From: JAVBNO01 sp031551485
Lineage (GTDB): Bacteria; Bacillota; Clostridia; Oscillospirales; Ruminococcaceae
Direction of reading: 5' to 3'
Assembly (NCBI GenBank): GCA_031551485.1
Contig: JAVBNO010000019.1
Coordinates: 1-64,000, forward strand
DNA length: 64,000 nucleotides
How positions within the stretch are numbered: position 1 is the stretch's first letter; each line of letters starts with the position of its first letter. Position numbers and translations under genes: made by a program. The notes under the pieces are model-generated. The model was not told the origin of the DNA and made no database searches. It saw only the letters and a program-made list of their open reading frames with translations. Positions 16,353-25,046 of the stretch are shown in pieces.

Positions 16353-19316
16353 ATGGAAACATTACATATCGGCTTGGATATCGGGTCGACTACCGTCAAG
16401 CTGATTGTCATTGACGAAAAAGCAAGGGTGCGCTTTCACTGCTACGAACGACATCATTCCAAAGTGCGGGAAAAAGCCCTTGAAATGTTAAAAGATGCGT
16501 TTACCCAGGTGGGCGAATGCAACGTGACCGTCGCCCTTTCAGGGTCGGCGGGCATTGGTGTGGCCAAAGAGACGGGCATTCGCTTTTTTCAGGAAGTGTT
16601 TGCCACCAAGTTTTCTTGCCAGCGGCTGTTGGACCAAATTGACGTGGTGGTAGAGCTGGGGGGCGAAGACGCCAAGATCATCTTTCTGACCGGCGGTGGA
16701 GAAGAACGGATGAATGGCAGCTGCGCCGGCGGCACCGGCGCGTTTATCGATCAAATGGCCTCGCTGTTGTCATTGTCCATTGACGAACTGGACGCGCTGA
16801 GCCAGCAGCACAACCAAATTTACAACATTGCGTCGCGGTGCGGCGTTTTTGCCAAAAGTGATATCCAGCCGCTGATCAACCAGGGAGCCAACAAAGCGGA
16901 TATTGCCGCAAGCATTTATCAGGCCATTGTGGACCAGACCATCGCGGGATTGGCGCAAGGGCGGGAAATAAAGGGCCGGGTTGTGTTTTTGGGCGGGCCG
17001 TTGGCCTACCAAAAAGGCCTGCGGGACCGGTTTGTCGAGACCTTGCAGCTGGATGAAAAAACCGCCATATTCCCCAATTTAGCGGAATATTTTGTAGCGA
17101 TGGGGGCCGCACTTTTGGGTAGTGACGGCGAGGCGCGCAGCTTTGCCGGTTTCATTGGCGACTTTGAAGAGGCTGTCCAGCACCGCCCCAACGCGGGGAC
17201 ATTGGCGCTGCCGCCGCTGTTTGCCGACGAGGGAGAATACGAGGTGTTCTGCAAGCGGCACCAAAGCGCTGGGGTGCGGAGCATTCCGCCGGCGGGGTAC
17301 ACCGGCGACGCCTACCTGGGCATTGACGCCGGGTCGACAACGACCAAACTGGCACTGATTACCCCGGAAGGGGCGCTTTTATACAGTTATTACTCCGTCA
17401 ACAAAGGGGAGCCGCTGTCGATTATCCAAAACGAACTGAGCCGGATTTACGCGCTGTGCGGCGACCGTATTCGCATTTGCAGCACGGCGGTGACCGGTTA
17501 CGGCGAAGAGCTGATGAAAAGCGCCTTTTCTTTGGATTTTGGCATTGTGGAAACGACTGCCCACTACTACGCCGCCCGCCGGTTTTCGCCAAAGGTGGAA
17601 TTTATCCTAGACATTGGCGGCCAGGATATGAAGTGCTTTAAGTTGAAAAACGGCATTGTGGAATCGATTATGCTCAATGAAGCCTGCTCCTCCGGCTGTG
17701 GGTCGTTCATTGAGAATTTTGCCAGCGCCATGGGATATGGAACAGCCGATTTTGCCAAGGCGGGTCTTTTCGCCAAGCATCCTGTGGATTTGGGTTCCCG
17801 ATGCACGGTGTTTATGAATTCCTCGGTGAAGCAGGCGCAAAAAGACGGCGCCACCGTTGCCGACATCAGCGCCGGGTTGGCGGCGTCTGTTGTCAAAAAC
17901 CTGCTGTATAAAGTCATCCGGGCGGCCAATCCGGACGAACTGGGTCAATATATTGTCGTGCAGGGCGGCACCTTCCTGAATGACTGTGTGCTGCGGGCCT
18001 TTGAAATTGAAACGGGGCGGACGGTGGTGCGGCCCCAAATCGCCGGGTTGATGGGCGCTTACGGTGCGGCGCTGTATGCCATGGAAAACCGGCCCGCCCA
18101 ATCCGGTTTGATTTCGAAAGCGGCGCTGGATGCGTTTACCCATACTTCCAGCACGATGGAATGCCACCGGTGTACCAACCACTGCAAGCTCACCATCAAC
18201 AAGTTCCAAAACGGACGGCATATCAGCGGCAACCGGTGCGACAAGCCGGTGCAGGCGGGCGGCATTGTAGAGCTGCCCAACGCCTATGCCTTTAAAATGG
18301 ACTATCTAAACGGATTGCGGGTGGGACACAGCGCCCTTGCGCCTACGCCGCGGGGTCAAATCGGGCTGCCCATGGGCCTTAATTTTTACGAATTGCTGCC
18401 CTTTTGGCACGCTATTTTCACCAGCCTTGGTTTCGAGGTGGTGGTATCGGGGCCTTCTTCCCGCAAGCTGTACGCCAGCGGCCAATACACCATCCCTTCG
18501 GACACGGTGTGCTATCCGGCCAAGCTCATCCACGGGCATATGCAGCAGCTTTTGGACCAGGGCATCACAACCATTTTTTACCCCTGCATGCCCTACAACT
18601 TTGACGAAGAGATGGGCGACAACCATTACAACTGCCCGGTGGTGGCCCATTATCCCGAGCTGCTGGCGGCCAATATGACGGCGCTGGGGGGCGTTCGGTT
18701 TTTGTACCCCTATTTGGCGCCTCATCATCAAGAGGGTTTTGCCAAAAAAGCCGAGGCCTTTTTCAAGCGGGAGTTCGGCATTGGCCGCCGGGAAGTGGAA
18801 GCCGCCCTCCAGGCGGGCTATGCCGCCCACGACAGTTATATGGCGGCGGTGAAGCAGTTTGGGCAAGAGGCGCTTGTCCGGGCGGAAGAAGAGGGACGGA
18901 CTGTGGTCATTTTGGCGGGACGGCCCTATCATGTGGATCCGGAGATCAGCCACGGCATCGACCAGCTGATTGTGGGGCTGGGGGCCGTGGTGCTTTCGGA
19001 GGACTGCGTCAGCGACGGGACCTACAACGAGAAAGTGTATGTGCTCAACCAATGGACCTATCATTCCCGGCTTTACAGCGCGGCGGAATTTGCGGGCAAG
19101 TACCGCGACGGGGTTCACAGGGCCGACATGGAGCTGGTGCAGCTGGTCTCTTTTGGCTGCGGGCTTGACGCCGTGACGTCGGATGAGGTAAAATCAATTT
19201 TGCAGCGATATGGAAAAATTTACACACAGATTAAAATAGACGAGATCAACAATTTGGGCGCGGCAAAAATCCGGCTGCGCAGTTTGTTGGAAGCATTAAA
19301 GAGAAAGGAGGCCTAA
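16353..19316 (+). CDS. 2-hydroxyacyl-CoA dehydratase activator-like protein: tandem ASKHA ATPases plus DUF2229
   Basis: A 987-aa protein with two BadF/HgdC-type ASKHA ATPase domains. The first starts at residue 3 (IGLDIGSTTVKLIVID) and the second at about 323 (LGIDAGSTTTKLALI). Each has its GGQD/GGED and SGCG/AGGTG loops; Cys in ACSSGCGSF would bind the shared [4Fe-4S] cluster. From about 600 a Cys-rich motif (MECHRCTNHCKL) leads into a DUF2229-like domain. Such activators use ATP to push an electron to a radical dehydratase. Related proteins are usually single chains of about 1400 aa; here the last part is a separate gene starting 6 bases later. The substrate is unknown and no crotonase or CoA-transferase gene is near. 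Confidence 0.85.
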   Translation: METLHIGLDIGSTTVKLIVIDEKARVRFHCYERHHSKVREKALEMLKDAFTQVGECNVTVALSGSAGIGVAKETGIRFFQEVFATKFSCQRLLDQIDVVVELGGEDAKIIFLTGGGEERMNGSCAGGTGAFIDQMASLLSLSIDELDALSQQHNQIYNIASRCGVFAKSDIQPLINQGANKADIAASIYQAIVDQTIAGLAQGREIKGRVVFLGGPLAYQKGLRDRFVETLQLDEKTAIFPNLAEYFVAMGAALLGSDGEARSFAGFIGDFEEAVQHRPNAGTLALPPLFADEGEYEVFCKRHQSAGVRSIPPAGYTGDAYLGIDAGSTTTKLALITPEGALLYSYYSVNKGEPLSIIQNELSRIYALCGDRIRICSTAVTGYGEELMKSAFSLDFGIVETTAHYYAARRFSPKVEFILDIGGQDMKCFKLKNGIVESIMLNEACSSGCGSFIENFASAMGYGTADFAKAGLFAKHPVDLGSRCTVFMNSSVKQAQKDGATVADISAGLAASVVKNLLYKVIRAANPDELGQYIVVQGGTFLNDCVLRAFEIETGRTVVRPQIAGLMGAYGAALYAMENRPAQSGLISKAALDAFTHTSSTMECHRCTNHCKLTINKFQNGRHISGNRCDKPVQAGGIVELPNAYAFKMDYLNGLRVGHSALAPTPRGQIGLPMGLNFYELLPFWHAIFTSLGFEVVVSGPSSRKLYASGQYTIPSDTVCYPAKLIHGHMQQLLDQGITTIFYPCMPYNFDEEMGDNHYNCPVVAHYPELLAANMTALGGVRFLYPYLAPHHQEGFAKKAEAFFKREFGIGRREVEAALQAGYAAHDSYMAAVKQFGQEALVRAEEEGRTVVILAGRPYHVDPEISHGIDQLIVGLGAVVLSEDCVSDGTYNEKVYVLNQWTYHSRLYSAAEFAGKYRDGVHRADMELVQLVSFGCGLDAVTSDEVKSILQRYGKIYTQIKIDEINNLGAAKIRLRSLLEALKRKEA

Positions 19317-19322
19317 GGCGAA

Positions 19323-20714
19323 ATGGCGAAGTTGGTTTATGACGAGACAGGGCGGCTGCTTTTTACCAAGGAGATGCAGGCGGAATATACCATTCTGATG
19401 CCCCAAATGCTGCCCATTCATCAAACGATGATGGAAGTGATTTTCCGGCGGCATGGCATTCGCATTGAACTTTTGCGCACCAATCACCAGGGCATTGTCA
19501 CCGAAGGGTTGCAAAGTGTACATAATGACACCTGTTATCCGGCGCTCTTGTCTATCGGGCAATTGATGGACGCCGTCAAAAGCGGCATTTACGACACCAA
19601 CCGCATTGCCGTCATGATTACCCAAACGGGCGGTGGTTGCCGGGCTTCCAATTATATTCATTTGCTGCGCAAAGCGCTCAAGCGGCATAATCTGGAGCAT
19701 ATTCCGGTGGTGTCGTTCAGCATTGTGGGCATGGAGAAGAATCCGGGCTTTGTCCTTACCCCCAAGCTCATTTATGAATTGGCCTTTGCCGTCGCCTATG
19801 GCGACTTACTGATGGCGGTGTCCAACCAAATTCGGCCGTATGAGCTGGAGAAAGGGCGCACCGACGCCCTGGTGTGGGAATGGGTGGAGAAGCTGACCCG
19901 CAAGCCAATGGGTGTGACCCGGTATCGGCGGGATTTAAACGACATTATGCGCAGTTTTGCCGACATCCCCATGGAACGAACCGACAAGATCAAGGTCGGG
20001 GTTGTAGGCGAAATTTACGTGAAATATGCCCCCCTTGGCAACAACAATTTAGAGGCGTTTTTGCAAAGCGAAGGGGTCGAGGTCATTGTGCCGGGGCTTT
20101 TAAACTTTATCTTTTACAGCTGCAACGGCGGGGAAGCGGAGCGCCAAGAGCTGGGTATCCGCAACTGGGGCAAGCTTTTTACCAACGGTATTTTGCAGGC
20201 GGTGCTGCGGTGGATGGAAGCGGGCATTGTGAACTGCATGCGCCAATACAAGGACTTTACCCCGTTGGGCCGGTTCGAGGAGCTCAAGGGGTTGGTGCAA
20301 GGCTACAGCAGCCAATGCAACAAGATGGGCGAAGGATGGCTGCTGACCGCCGAGATGCTGGAGCTTTTGCACGGCGGTGTCCACAACATTGTATGTACCC
20401 AGCCGTTTGGCTGTTTGCCTAACCATATTGTGGGCAAGGGGATGATCCGCAAAATTCGTGAAACGCACCCCGAAGCGAGTATTGTGGCTATCGACTACGA
20501 CCCGGGGGCCACGCGGGTGAACCAGGAAAACCGGATTAAGCTGATGTTGTCCAGCGCCACACTGTCGGCCCAGACGCCGGAGCGCTTGTCAACCGTTTCG
20601 GTTTTGGCCGAGAGGCTGAAGACGACGGCGCAGCAGAAATTGACGGCGGCCTATGATCTTTTGGAAGGGCTGCCGGCCCAGGAGGAAAATCCTGCGGCTG
20701 CCGTGAGCAAGTAA
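19323..20714 (+). CDS. 2-hydroxyacyl-CoA dehydratase-like subunit, split-off C-terminal part of the activator system
   Basis: A 463-aa protein related to the dehydratase (HgdB-like) part that forms the C-terminus of the large activator-related proteins. Cys residues in conserved settings are seen in HNDTCYPALLSIGQLMDA, QTGGGCRASNYIHLLRKA and PFGCLPNHIVGKGM. Its ATG has a strong AGAAAGGAGG site inside the end of the preceding gene, which argues for a true independent start rather than a sequencing frameshift. It probably works in complex with the preceding protein. The acyl-CoA or other substrate is not known. Confidence 0.82.
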   Translation: MAKLVYDETGRLLFTKEMQAEYTILMPQMLPIHQTMMEVIFRRHGIRIELLRTNHQGIVTEGLQSVHNDTCYPALLSIGQLMDAVKSGIYDTNRIAVMITQTGGGCRASNYIHLLRKALKRHNLEHIPVVSFSIVGMEKNPGFVLTPKLIYELAFAVAYGDLLMAVSNQIRPYELEKGRTDALVWEWVEKLTRKPMGVTRYRRDLNDIMRSFADIPMERTDKIKVGVVGEIYVKYAPLGNNNLEAFLQSEGVEVIVPGLLNFIFYSCNGGEAERQELGIRNWGKLFTNGILQAVLRWMEAGIVNCMRQYKDFTPLGRFEELKGLVQGYSSQCNKMGEGWLLTAEMLELLHGGVHNIVCTQPFGCLPNHIVGKGMIRKIRETHPEASIVAIDYDPGATRVNQENRIKLMLSSATLSAQTPERLSTVSVLAERLKTTAQQKLTAAYDLLEGLPAQEENPAAAVSK

Positions 20715-20730
20715 ATTAGAATACATATAT

Positions 20731-20770
20731 AAAACGCACATGACTTTTACAAAAGTCATGTGCGTTTTTT
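20731..20770 (+). terminator. Strong intrinsic terminator
   Basis: Arms 20731-20748 and 20751-20768 form an 18-bp perfect inverted repeat (AAAACGCACATGACTTTT and its complement) followed by T residues to 20770. Confidence 0.85.
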
Positions 20771-21059
20771 GGGCTAGGAAGATATGGGGGGCCAGGGAGC
20801 TTTCACGATAAAACAAGCCCGCCATCAATGTCGATATTTAATAGCGGTACAGCAGGGGGACAGCCGCTCTGGGAGGCATATAGCATGTCGCTCAATCCGC
20901 GACGGGCTCAACCTTTTTGGCGCAAAAAGTATGCAAAAACATTTTCTGGGGGAACCACATCCTTAGGGCGAAAACACACATGCACAGGAAACGCCAGCCT
21001 GGCAGGAGAACGGTTTTGGGTCTGATCTGGGGTGCGAATGAAAGCGAGGCCGATGCAAT
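20771..21059. other. Intergenic region with no recognised content
   Basis: The stretch lies between a plus-strand terminator and the end of the minus-strand galactokinase gene. No reading frame with a ribosome site or family likeness is seen, and no RNA gene is recognised. Confidence 0.5.
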
Positions 21060-22346
21060 TTACAGAATGCGGACGCCGCCCAAAGGACGAATGGAGAGAA
21101 TATGGCAGCTGCCGGGGCCAAAGACCGATTCGATCATGCCCTGGTAGGCGTTAAGGCAGTCGGCGGGGATGAAGGCCTGAATCGTACCCGCAAAACCGCC
21201 GCCATGGACGCGGCAAGCCCCACGGCCCGCGGCTTGCCGGGACAAAAAGCGGCGGGTGAGGGCAAGCCCCACGGCGACTTCCTGGCGGGCGGGCGTGGCG
21301 GCGACGCTTACATTTTGCAGGTACATATAGGAAGAGTCGCCGGAGGCGTCCACCAGGGAAAGAAAACGGGGGAAGTCGTTTTGGCGCAAGGCGTCCGCCT
21401 CTTGGGCCGCCCTGTCGTTTTCGGCCATAAAGTGGATGGCCCGCAGCAAAGCACGGTCGCCGCACTTGGCCCGGATGGCGTTTATATTGGCGTCCAGCTG
21501 GGCGTCGGTACAATCCCGCAGCACTTCTCCCCCCATAACGGCGGCGGCGGCTTTCATTTCGCCGGGGATGGCGGCATATTCGGGGGTGAGGTTTTGGTGG
21601 TCGCCTTTGGTATCCACAATGCACAGGCAATAGCCGGTGGCGGCAAAATCGAAGTCGATTTTTTCCACGGCAGGGTCTTTGGTGCTTTGAAAGTCAATGG
21701 CCACCATGGCGCCCACAGAGGAGGCCATCTGATCCATGAGGCCGCAAGGCTTGCCAAAAAAAACATTCTCCGCCTGTTGGCCCATTTTGGCGGCTTCAAC
21801 GGCAGAAAGCCGGCCCTCGTTGTAAAGATGGCTGTAAATGTTGCAGCACAGCACCTCGAAGGCGGCGCTGGAAGAAAGGCCGGAACCCTTGAGGACATTG
21901 GAGGTGGTGTAGGCGACAAAGCCGCCAATTTGGTAGCCGGCCGTCTGCATAGCGGCAGCGGTGCCCCGAATGAGGGCGGTGGACTGGCCGTATTCGTCTG
22001 CGGAAGGGGAAAGATTTCCCAAGTCCACCTGATCTTCGGGAAAGCCTTCCGACCAAAGAATGGCGGTGGCGCCGGCTGCTGGGGCCACCACGGCCAGAAT
22101 ATCCAGGTTGACGGCGCCGGCCAACACACGGCCGTGCTGGTGGTCGGTGTGGTTGCCGCCAATTTCGGTGCGGCCGGGGGCAGAAAGCAATATGACATCC
22201 TCCCGGTCGCCAAAGCGGGCGGTAAACTGAGCGACGGCGTTCAGGACACGCCCCTTGACGGCGGCATCGGCACTGCCGTAAACACGGGTTAGCTGGGCGT
22301 CGGCCCCGCCGGTTTGGATGAGATGGGACAAAGCGCTTGTATTCAT
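21060..22346 (-). CDS. galK: Galactokinase
   Basis: A 428-aa GHMP kinase that phosphorylates alpha-D-galactose at C1 with ATP. The galactokinase signature GRTEIGGNHTDHQHGRVL is near residue 60. The ATP-binding glycine loop LKGSGLSSSAAFEV and the C-terminal GHMP motif ACRVHGGGFAGTIQAF are intact. ATG 22346 has GGAGGG 7 bases upstream. It is divergent from the MglB-type binding proteins and belongs with galactose mutarotase at 34.9 kb in the Leloir pathway. No galT or galE is present in this window. Confidence 0.93.
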   Translation of the reverse strand: MNTSALSHLIQTGGADAQLTRVYGSADAAVKGRVLNAVAQFTARFGDREDVILLSAPGRTEIGGNHTDHQHGRVLAGAVNLDILAVVAPAAGATAILWSEGFPEDQVDLGNLSPSADEYGQSTALIRGTAAAMQTAGYQIGGFVAYTTSNVLKGSGLSSSAAFEVLCCNIYSHLYNEGRLSAVEAAKMGQQAENVFFGKPCGLMDQMASSVGAMVAIDFQSTKDPAVEKIDFDFAATGYCLCIVDTKGDHQNLTPEYAAIPGEMKAAAAVMGGEVLRDCTDAQLDANINAIRAKCGDRALLRAIHFMAENDRAAQEADALRQNDFPRFLSLVDASGDSSYMYLQNVSVAATPARQEVAVGLALTRRFLSRQAAGRGACRVHGGGFAGTIQAFIPADCLNAYQGMIESVFGPGSCHILSIRPLGGVRIL

Positions 22347-22390
22347 AAAACACCCTCCATTGCAGCCGATTTTGGGCTGCATCTGGCATT

Positions 22391-22420
22391 ATTATAGTAC
22401 AAGAACCGGCGGGGGGGCAA
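22391..22420 (-). promoter_or_regulatory. Candidate promoter of galK
   Basis: On the minus strand: TTGCCC (22420-22415), an 18-bp spacer and a perfect TATAAT (22396-22391), about 45 bases upstream of the galK start. Confidence 0.5.
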
Positions 22421-22593
22421 CTGTTTCCCATGACTGTAAAGAATTTTAAGGGTATGTCACATAAAAATCTATCGTATTTTGACAAAAGAAGGGCTATGAT
22501 AAAAATGCCTATTGGAAAGGATTGGATTGGTAAGCGGGTGAAGGAGGGCACGGAACTGAAATGCCCCATAGTAGCCCTTAGGAGGAATCTTTA

Positions 22594-23616
22594 ATGAAAA
22601 GATGGTTTGCAATTGCGATGGTTGTAGTTCTGGTTTTCTCGCTGGCTGCTTGCGGCAGCGGCAGCCCCGCCCCCTCTTCGCCCTCGGAAGTTGCCAGTAT
22701 TTCCGAAGTTGTTCCCAAAGTGATCAAAATCGGTGTTTGCATCTACAAATTTGACGACAATTTTATGGCCATCTACCGCAGCGAGTTGGAGAAGTACATC
22801 AAGAGCCTTGAGACCGATGCCGTTCAATACGATATTACAATTGTTGACGGTAAAAACGACCAGGCCGAGCAAATCAGCCAGATCCAGGCCTTTATTGCCG
22901 ACAAAGTGGATGTTCTCTTCGTCAACCTGGTGCATCGTGGCTCCGCTGCCGATGTGATCGCTCTTGTGAAAGCCGCGAACATCCCCACCGTTTTCATTAA
23001 CCGCGAGCCTTCCGAAGAAGACATGGGTCTGTGGGACCGCATCAGCCATGTTGGCGCCGATGCACGCCAGTCCGCCATCTTCCAGGGCGAAATGATCAAT
23101 GCGTTGCCCGACAAAGGTGACATCAACGGCGACGGCGTTGTCGGCTGTATGCTGGTCAGGTGTTTTCAAGACAGCGGGTTAGATCCCATGATCTATGATC
23201 GCACCATCACAACAGTCACCGATTCCGGCATGCAGGTGAACATATTTGATGTTCTGCGCGGCGTGGACACACAAGACAAATCCAGAGAGGCCGTTGCCTT
23301 GGTGCTGGCCAAGTATGGCAAAGCCGTTGAGGTTGTTTTTTGCGACAATGATTTGAGCGCGTTGGGCGCCAAAGAGGCTATTGACGATGCCGGCCGTATT
23401 GTCGGCAAAGACATCTACCTTGTCGGTATTGACGCACTTGACGAAGCTGTCGAGCTTGTCCAGAATGGCGACATGACCGGTACCATAAAAAACGATCTTG
23501 AAGGCCAGGTGCATCAAGCGGCTGAGACAGCTCTTATGATGGTCGATGGCCGCCCTTTTGAAAAATATTATTGGATTGACTATATTAAAATTACACCATC
23601 AAGCTCGGCTGCATGA
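22594..23616 (+). CDS. MglB-like sugar-binding lipoprotein, paralogue 1 (altered pocket)
   Basis: A 340-aa solute-binding protein with a lipobox (SLAACGSG, Cys near 21). The N-lobe keeps the MglB galactose motifs YKFDDNFM and FINREPSEEDMGLWD. In the C-lobe, the segment that normally carries the His/Asp/Arg sugar contacts is replaced by CFQDSGLDPMIYDR, and the Trp seen in the sisters (GDW or GEW) is missing (RGVDTQDK). GIDALDEAVELV and the NDLEGQ loop remain. AGGAGG lies upstream. It heads the importer cluster and lies in tandem with paralogue 2, from which the first 150 codons differ very little. Ligand is probably not plain galactose. Confidence 0.85.
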   Translation: MKRWFAIAMVVVLVFSLAACGSGSPAPSSPSEVASISEVVPKVIKIGVCIYKFDDNFMAIYRSELEKYIKSLETDAVQYDITIVDGKNDQAEQISQIQAFIADKVDVLFVNLVHRGSAADVIALVKAANIPTVFINREPSEEDMGLWDRISHVGADARQSAIFQGEMINALPDKGDINGDGVVGCMLVRCFQDSGLDPMIYDRTITTVTDSGMQVNIFDVLRGVDTQDKSREAVALVLAKYGKAVEVVFCDNDLSALGAKEAIDDAGRIVGKDIYLVGIDALDEAVELVQNGDMTGTIKNDLEGQVHQAAETALMMVDGRPFEKYYWIDYIKITPSSSAA

Positions 23617-23718
23617 AAAGCGGTGGAAGCGCTTATTGGAAAGGGTTGAATTGGTAAGCGGATGACGGAGGGCACGGAACTGAATGTCCCCATAGTAGCC
23701 TTTCAGGAGGAATCTTTG

Positions 23719-24741
23719 ATGAAAAGCCTGCTTGCGATTGCGATGGCTGCGGTTCTGGTTTTCTCGCTGGCTGCCTGTGGAGGCAGCAGCCCCGCACCAT
23801 CTCCGTCTTCGGAAGTTGCCAGTATTTCCGAAGTTGTTCCCAAAGTGATCAAAATCGGTGTTTGCATCTACAAATTTGACGACAATTTTATGACCGTCTA
23901 CCGCAGCGAGTTGGAGAAGTACATCAAGGGCCTTGAGACCGATGCCGTTCAATACGATATTACAATTGTTGACGGTAAAAACGACCAGGCCGAGCAAACC
24001 AGCCAGATCCAGGCCTTTATTGCCGACAAAGTGGATGCTCTCATCGTCAACCTGGTGCAAGTCAGTGCAGCCGGTGATGTGATTGCTCTTGTGAAAGCCG
24101 CGAACATCCCCACCGTTTTCATTAACCGCGAGCCTTCCGAAGAAGACATGGGTCTGTGGGACCGCATCAGCCATGTTGGCACACAATGGCAGCAAAGTGG
24201 GGCTTTTCAAGGTGAAATGATCAACGGGCTGCCCGACAAAGGGGACATCAACGGCGACGGTGTTGTCAGCTACCTTGTTGTCCGGGGTACGCCTGAAAGC
24301 ACGGACGATCCGACGCGTCATGAATGGGCGATCCACGTTGTTGCCTCTTCCGGTATGCCGGTGCGGGAACTTGCTGTTGTACGCGGGGAGTGGGTTCAAA
24401 GCACAGCCCAGGAAGCCGCTGCGTCAGCGCTGGCCCGGTACGGCAAAGACATTGAAGTTATTTTTTGCGACAATGATGAAATGGCTCTGGGCGCCAAACA
24501 GGCAATCGACGATGTCGGCCGTGTTGTCGGCCAGGATATCTACCTTGTCGGCGCTGACGCCCTTGACGAAGCTGTCGAGCTTGTCCACAATGGCGGCATG
24601 ACCGGTACCGTGAAGAATGATATTGAAGGTCAGGCGTGTAAAGCGGTGGATATTGCCCTGCTGATGGTCGATGGCCGCTCTTTCGAAAAGTATTATATGA
24701 TTGACCAAATCAAAATCGTGAACGCAAGCCCGGTTTCATGA
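23719..24741 (+). CDS. MglB-like sugar-binding lipoprotein, paralogue 2
   Basis: A 340-aa lipoprotein (SLAACGGS) very close to paralogue 1 in the N-lobe, with long identical DNA runs (for example around 23812-23890 against 22687-22765). The C-lobe differs: GTPESTDDPTRHEW keeps the Asp and Arg positions, GEWVQS keeps the Trp, and CDNDEMALGAKQA and NDIEGQ are present. The His of the E. coli MglB pocket is not. ATG 23719 has AGGAGG 8 bases upstream. Its about 90-base leader is a copy of that of paralogue 1, so the duplication unit includes the leader. Confidence 0.85.
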   Translation: MKSLLAIAMAAVLVFSLAACGGSSPAPSPSSEVASISEVVPKVIKIGVCIYKFDDNFMTVYRSELEKYIKGLETDAVQYDITIVDGKNDQAEQTSQIQAFIADKVDALIVNLVQVSAAGDVIALVKAANIPTVFINREPSEEDMGLWDRISHVGTQWQQSGAFQGEMINGLPDKGDINGDGVVSYLVVRGTPESTDDPTRHEWAIHVVASSGMPVRELAVVRGEWVQSTAQEAAASALARYGKDIEVIFCDNDEMALGAKQAIDDVGRVVGQDIYLVGADALDEAVELVHNGGMTGTVKNDIEGQACKAVDIALLMVDGRSFEKYYMIDQIKIVNASPVS

Positions 24742-25046
24742 AAGCACAGTTTTCCATTGGGTGAGCCTGATCATCCAAATGGGTCTGGAAACATGTTTCA
24801 CCACGGAAAAGTTACAAAAGTATAACCTAAACGTTACTTTTTTGCATGATTTATGCGCATTTTGAATAATTTACAGACATGTTTTTTTACATCGGCATAG
24901 AAATGCAAAGAAATTTTGAGCTTGATCGGAGAAAATTATATAGAGTTTCATTTTGCGAAAAGCTATAATCGTGTCGATGGCAACTGCGGCACAAGGTCGT
25001 TGTTGCGTGTCATTTGGTACTTCAAATTATAGGAGGAATTTTTAGC
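24742..25046. other. Intergenic leader of the third mglB paralogue
   Basis: No gene is seen. It is AT-rich compared with its neighbours. A candidate promoter is TTGAGC (24916-24921), a 17-bp spacer and TATAGA (24939-24944). A second -10-like TATAAT lies at 24964. Paralogue 3 may therefore have its own transcription start. Confidence 0.45.

Larger units (their letters stand above)
22505..24741 (+). repeat. Tandem duplication of leader plus mglB-like gene (about 1.13 kb unit)
   Basis: The stretch from about 22508 to 23616 is repeated from about 23635 to 24741. The leaders share TTGGTAAGCGG, GGAGGGCACGGAACTGAA, CCCCATAGTAGCC and AGGAGGAATCTTT. Identity is high through the leader and N-lobe, then falls in the C-lobe. 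Confidence 0.85.

Noticed and set aside
20828..21025. Short open frames between the terminator and galK
   Set aside because: No ribosome site, no hydrophobic or domain pattern, and the flanks are gene ends; treated as non-coding.
22505..24741. Assembly artefact as cause of the tandem mglB copies
   Set aside because: The copies differ strongly in the C-lobe and in the residues between them, so they are true diverged genes.
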